From contig NZ_RXOE01000001.1 of the NCBI RefSeq assembly GCF_003965815.1, forward strand, positions 434,001 through 498,000: a stretch of 64,000 bases of DNA, in the 5' to 3' direction. This stretch comes from Variovorax gossypii. GTDB lineage: Bacteria > Pseudomonadota > Gammaproteobacteria > Burkholderiales > Burkholderiaceae_C. The notes under the pieces are model-generated. The model saw nothing but the letters and a program-made list of their open reading frames with translations. It did not search any database and had not been told where the DNA came from. This document shows, piece after piece, positions 60,365-64,000 of this stretch. Positions within the stretch are counted from its first letter, which is position 1. Every line of letters starts with the position of its first letter. The position numbers were made by a program, and so were the translations under genes.

Positions 60365-61766
60365 CTTTCGCAAGCGGCTCGCGCTGGCGCACGTGAGCGC
60401 GATCGTCGTGGTGATGGCGGTCGCCGCCTTCGGCTCGTACCTCGTGTTCTCGCGCAACGTGCACCGCGAGCTCGATGCCGCGCTGCTGGCGCTGGCCGAG
60501 ACCGAGATGGGCATGCTGCTGTCCGCCGGCGAGGGCGACACCGTCATCGTGCACGAGGCCCCACCGGGCCCCGGTGCGCCGTCGTTCGTGCGGCTCGACC
60601 GGCTGGTGCAGATCGTCGACGCCGACGGGCGCGTGCTCGCGCGCAGCAGCAACCTCGGCGAGGCGCAGCTGCCCATCCCGCTCGCGCTGCGCGAGAGGTT
60701 GGCCGCGGGCGAAACCGTGTTCGAGACGCTCGACGGCTACGGCGAGGAGCCCACGCGCATGGTCTCGGTGCCCGTGCCGGGCCGCAGTTCGCTGCTCGCG
60801 GTGCAGGTGGCGGGCTCGCTGGACGACGTGAACCGCACGGTGGCCATGGCCAGCGCGCTGTTCCTGATCCTCGGCTGCGCGCTGCTGCTGGCGCTGGGCG
60901 CGGCGGGCGCGCTGATCACCCGGCGCGCGTTCGGCGCCATCGACGACGTGGTGCGGCAGGCACACCGCATCGGGGACGCGAATCTCGGCGAGCGACTGCC
61001 GCACCCCGGAACGAAGGACGAGATCGGGCGGCTTGTGGACACGCTCAACGACATGCTGGCGCGCATCGAGCAGGGCATGGAAGCACAGCGGCGCTTCACC
61101 GCCGACGCCTCGCACGAACTGCGCTCGCCGCTGTCGCGCCTGCGCACCGAGCTCGAGCTGGCCTTGCGCAGGCCGCGCGAACCGGCCGCGTACGTCGAGA
61201 CGCTGCATTCCTCGCTGGAGGAGGTCGAGTCGCTCACGCTGCTGGTCGAGGAGCTGCTCGTGCTGGCCCGACTCGATGCCGGTCAGGAGCGCGACGTGGC
61301 CGAGACGGTGTCGCTCAACCAGCTCGTGGAAGAAGCATCGAGGCGACTGGAGCCGCTGGCACGCGAACGACGCCTCACGCTTTCGCTGGAGCCCGCGCCG
61401 CCGGTGGCCGCGCGGGTGGCGCGCGGTGCGGCCAGCCTGGCATTGGCCAACCTGCTCGACAACGCCCTCAAGTTCTCGCCGGCCGGAACCACCGTGCGCG
61501 TGGGCCTGCGGGCGGATGCCGATGCCAACGAGGCCGTCATCAGCGTGGCCGACAGCGGCCCCGGCATACGCGGCGACGAAATGCCGCATCTGTTCGAGCG
61601 CTTCTACCGTGGGGCCACTGCGCGGTCGGACGAGAAGACGCCGGGTCTCGGGCTCGGATTGGCCTTGTCTCAGGCCGTGGTGCATGCGCATGGCGGGCGG
61701 ATCGAGGCGGCGAATGAAAGCGGTGGTGGGGCGCGGTTCGAGATGCGGTTGCCGTTGGCGAGGTGA
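60357..61766 (+). CDS. Heavy-metal-type sensor histidine kinase
   Basis: A 469-residue kinase. Two membrane helices (about 10-32 and 163-188) enclose a periplasmic sensor of about 130 residues. A HAMP segment follows, then HisKA with H253 (FTADASHELRSPLSRL), and HATPase_c with NLLDNALKFSP, DSGPGIRGDEMPHLFERFYRG and GLGLGLAL. The order and FTADASHELRSPL match CzcS/CusS-type kinases. No obvious His/Cys metal cluster is visible in the sensor part. It overlaps the regulator gene by eight bases; the pair is transcribed away from the RND operon. Confidence 0.93.
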   Translation: MLSFRKRLALAHVSAIVVVMAVAAFGSYLVFSRNVHRELDAALLALAETEMGMLLSAGEGDTVIVHEAPPGPGAPSFVRLDRLVQIVDADGRVLARSSNLGEAQLPIPLALRERLAAGETVFETLDGYGEEPTRMVSVPVPGRSSLLAVQVAGSLDDVNRTVAMASALFLILGCALLLALGAAGALITRRAFGAIDDVVRQAHRIGDANLGERLPHPGTKDEIGRLVDTLNDMLARIEQGMEAQRRFTADASHELRSPLSRLRTELELALRRPREPAAYVETLHSSLEEVESLTLLVEELLVLARLDAGQERDVAETVSLNQLVEEASRRLEPLARERRLTLSLEPAPPVAARVARGAASLALANLLDNALKFSPAGTTVRVGLRADADANEAVISVADSGPGIRGDEMPHLFERFYRGATARSDEKTPGLGLGLALSQAVVHAHGGRIEAANESGGGARFEMRLPLAR

Positions 61767-61885
61767 ACGGCGAAGGCTTCGCGCCAATGCGGTCGCCGGG
61801 CAAACCCTGACCGTGCCGCCGCGCGGCGCTTCGAGAATGGTCCGCTCCATTTCCGAAGAAGCAACGAAGAAGGGTTTCCGCCGCC

Positions 61886-62866
61886 ATGCCTCAAGCCACG
61901 CTGTCCCGCCGCCGGTTCACGCTAGCCACCGCCGCCGCAAGCCTTGCGATGCCGTCGTTCGCGCAGGGCGCATGGCCCTCGAAGCCGATCCGCATCGTCG
62001 TGCCTTACACGCCGGGCGGCTTCACCGACCAGATGGCGCGGCTGGTGCAGATCGGGCTGCAGACGAAGCTTGGCCAGCCGGTGCTGATCGACAACAAGCC
62101 CGGAGCCAACAGCCTGATCGGCGTCGATGCGATCGCCAAGGCAGCGCCCGACGGCACGACCTTCGGCGTGGTCATCGCGGCCTATGCGGCCAACACCACG
62201 CTGTACCCGAAGCTGCCCTACGACCCACGCAAGGACCTGACGGGCGTTTCGCTGATGGGCGTGTCGCCGCTGCTGGCGGCGGTGAATGTCGACGCGCCCT
62301 TCAAGACCGCGCGCGAGCTCATCGACTACGCGCGCGCCAATCCGGGCAAGGTGAGCTTCGGCTCGTCGGGCAACGGCTCGGCGGCGCATCTCACCACCGA
62401 GCTGTGGAAGTCGCTGACGCAGACGTACATGATCCACATCCCGTACCGCGGCGCGATGCCGGCGCTGACCGACCTGATGGGCGGGCAGATCCAGCTTTTC
62501 TTCGATGCGCCCACGGGCCTCATCAACCAGGCCAAGGCGGGCAAGGTGCGGCTGATCGGCGTGGCGGGGGACAAGCGCCTCGCGGCGGCGCCTGAGGTGC
62601 CGACATTCATCGAGCAGGGCTTCGCGGGCTTCATCGGCAGCACCTGGGCCGGCATGCTGGCGCCGGCGGCCACGCCGCGCGACATCGTCAAGCGCATGTC
62701 GGAAGAGGTGGCCCGCATCATCAGGAGCGACGAGACGCGCGCGAAGCTCGACGCGATGGGCACCATTCCGGCGGGCAGCACGCCCGAGGAATTCGATGCA
62801 TTCATCACCGCCGAGACGGCGAAGTGGGGAAAGGTCATCCGCACCGCGGGCGTGAAGGCCGAGTAG
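61886..62866 (+). CDS. Bug-family tripartite tricarboxylate transporter substrate-binding protein
   Basis: A 326-residue periplasmic receptor. The signal peptide begins SRRRFTLATAAASLAMPSFA, whose SRRRF resembles a twin-arginine motif. The mature part opens WPSKPIRIVVPYTPGGFTDQ, and IPYRGAMPALTDLMGGQI is the second signature. By family it captures a small carboxylate or similar ligand. It stands alone, 119 bases after the kinase gene and followed by a tannase-family gene, whose released aromatic acid could be the ligand; that is inference. The 194 bases after it show no clear terminator. Confidence 0.92.
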   Translation: MPQATLSRRRFTLATAAASLAMPSFAQGAWPSKPIRIVVPYTPGGFTDQMARLVQIGLQTKLGQPVLIDNKPGANSLIGVDAIAKAAPDGTTFGVVIAAYAANTTLYPKLPYDPRKDLTGVSLMGVSPLLAAVNVDAPFKTARELIDYARANPGKVSFGSSGNGSAAHLTTELWKSLTQTYMIHIPYRGAMPALTDLMGGQIQLFFDAPTGLINQAKAGKVRLIGVAGDKRLAAAPEVPTFIEQGFAGFIGSTWAGMLAPAATPRDIVKRMSEEVARIIRSDETRAKLDAMGTIPAGSTPEEFDAFITAETAKWGKVIRTAGVKAE

Positions 62867-63060
62867 TGCTTTCAGCGTAGCCGGGTCTTTTCAGGACGGG
62901 CTCCGAGTGTCCGGAAGGTCATTCGGATGGCACTGCACGGATAGCGCGGCCCGTCGAAGGGCAATCGAGAATTTCAGTGCCTCAGAGAAGGCGCGGGTCC
63001 ACCCAAGCTGAACAAGCGATGGGTTTGGCGAAATCCCAACTCGATACCTGGAGACAAATC

Positions 63061-64000
63061 TTGAACAAGACGACGAATTCCGGCCTTCGTGAGACATGGC
63101 GGTCGCGGCTGCTGCTGCGGCCCATCTTCGTGGCAATGGCCTGCGGCGGGTTCATTGCATCGGCCCACGCGGCCAGCGACATTTCGGGCACTCTCGTCCG
63201 GACCTGCTCCAACCAGTTGAACGGCACGCAGTACGGCGATGCCTTGCTCGACGATTTCCGCGGCACCCGCTTTCCTTCGCCGCGCACGGGCGGATTCACG
63301 GTCACGTCCGTCGAGCAGGTCTGGCTCGCGCTGCCGGCCTATTGCCTCATCAAGGGAACGATCCAGCCGACTTCTCCCGACCGCGTGGATCCGGCCGTCA
63401 AGGACCCGAGCTATCGCGTGCCCGACATCAACTACCAGATCTATGTGCCGGCCCAGTGGAACGGAAAGTTCGTGCAGCTCGGCGGCGGCGGATTCGCCTG
63501 GAAGACCGACGTTGTCGCCAACGGCATCCAGACCAATCTGCAGTATTCGCCCTCGCTGCAGGGGATTGCGCTGTCGAACTACGCCGTGATCCTCAGCGAC
63601 GCGGGCGCCGGCGATTCGGGCAAGTCGTTCAACCCTGATTTCGTGCGACCCGGCAGGAAGCTCGGTGAGGTCGCGAAGCAGGAAATGGTGAAGAACTTCG
63701 GGCAGGACTCCATCAAGAAATCGCTGGACGTCGGGCTGTATCTCCTGAAGAAGCTCACAGGGAGCAAGCCGACCGACACGTACTTCGTCGGCATTTCCAC
63801 CGGCGGCAGGCAGGCACTGAAGGCCATGGCGAACTGGCCCGACGCCTACGACGGCATCGTCGCGGGAGCGCCGCCCGTGGACGAGACCAACCTGCTCAAG
63901 AGCATCGAGGTGCCGGCGGTGGTCAACGACTGGGTGGTCAACTGGGGCAGCGCCTCGGCGATGATCACGAGCCTCTTCGGCCAGGAGGTGTCGCAGCAGA
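63061..64000 (+). CDS. Tannase/feruloyl esterase family protein (3' end outside window)
   Basis: The reading frame runs from a TTG at 63061, behind GGAG, to the right edge: 313 residues visible. Residues about 12-40 form a signal peptide with a basic head (ETWRSRLLLRP...ASAHA). The nucleophile motif is GISTGGRQ with S246, followed by YDGIVAGAPP, typical of tannases, feruloyl esterases and MHETases. Family members usually have Cys before the Ser (GCSxGG), bonded to a Cys beside the catalytic His; here it is Ile. By family it cleaves aromatic-acid esters outside the cytoplasm. Asp and His lie beyond the window. Confidence 0.85.
   Translation, partial: MNKTTNSGLRETWRSRLLLRPIFVAMACGGFIASAHAASDISGTLVRTCSNQLNGTQYGDALLDDFRGTRFPSPRTGGFTVTSVEQVWLALPAYCLIKGTIQPTSPDRVDPAVKDPSYRVPDINYQIYVPAQWNGKFVQLGGGGFAWKTDVVANGIQTNLQYSPSLQGIALSNYAVILSDAGAGDSGKSFNPDFVRPGRKLGEVAKQEMVKNFGQDSIKKSLDVGLYLLKKLTGSKPTDTYFVGISTGGRQALKAMANWPDAYDGIVAGAPPVDETNLLKSIEVPAVVNDWVVNWGSASAMITSLFGQEVSQQ

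Overview
The window is GC-rich, densely coded bacterial DNA. Its gene families point to a betaproteobacterium of the Comamonadaceae, most like Variovorax. The reasons are two periplasmic Bug-type (tripartite tricarboxylate transporter) receptors, many LysR regulators with divergent targets, a SoxR regulon, split pqiA genes, and very many major facilitator (MFS) exporters. This is inferred from gene families and base composition, not from a database search. I saw no rRNA, tRNA, CRISPR array, insertion sequence, integrase or replication origin.

Left part (1-21.7 kb): the 3' end of a PAS/GGDEF signalling protein; a GNAT acetyltransferase; an MFS exporter divergent from its LysR regulator; and a 2-hydroxyacid/glyoxylate region. 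In that region a hydratase, a Bug receptor and a serine-glyoxylate-type aminotransferase face a GntR regulator and a large FAD/Fe-S dehydrogenase across two identical palindromic operators. Next come a YbfB-type MFS gene coupled to an O6-alkylguanine-DNA alkyltransferase, a trypsin-like protease fused to a DNA/RNA nuclease (13.4-15.7 kb), and three regulator/exporter/reductase groups ending in a clear terminator at 21.7 kb.

Middle (21.7-45 kb): a small His-rich exported protein, an anion:cation symporter-family MFS, and a large M48 membrane protease. A rightward SDR / CmcJ-like oxygenase / flavin monooxygenase cluster leads into two multidrug MFS exporters and a tightly coupled pqiA-pqiA-pqiB-pqiC operon for lipid trafficking across the envelope. 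Then follow another DHA2 exporter and a Baeyer-Villiger-like monooxygenase, an AT-richer orphan gene, a Mesh1-like HD hydrolase, a 2-hydroxyacid dehydrogenase, soxR with its SoxR-box promoter driving a small monooxygenase, a VOC protein, DUF2239 plus a MATE exporter, and a GIY-YIG gene with twin operators.

Right part (45-64 kb): three exported proteins, one very rich in Ser/Ala/Gly, opposite a NarL-type two-component pair; tex; a patatin-like lipase; and a complete heavy-metal-type RND efflux operon (CzcB-like, CzcA-like, NodT-like, RidA, small lipoprotein) opposite its OmpR-type two-component system. A second Bug receptor and the start of a tannase-family esterase end the window.

Eight MFS exporters, one MATE and one RND system in 64 kb, plus soxR, are the clearest shared theme: efflux and redox/xenobiotic stress. 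The least explained items are the protease-nuclease fusion, the exported Ser/Ala/Gly-rich cluster, and the GIY-YIG gene with its twin operators.
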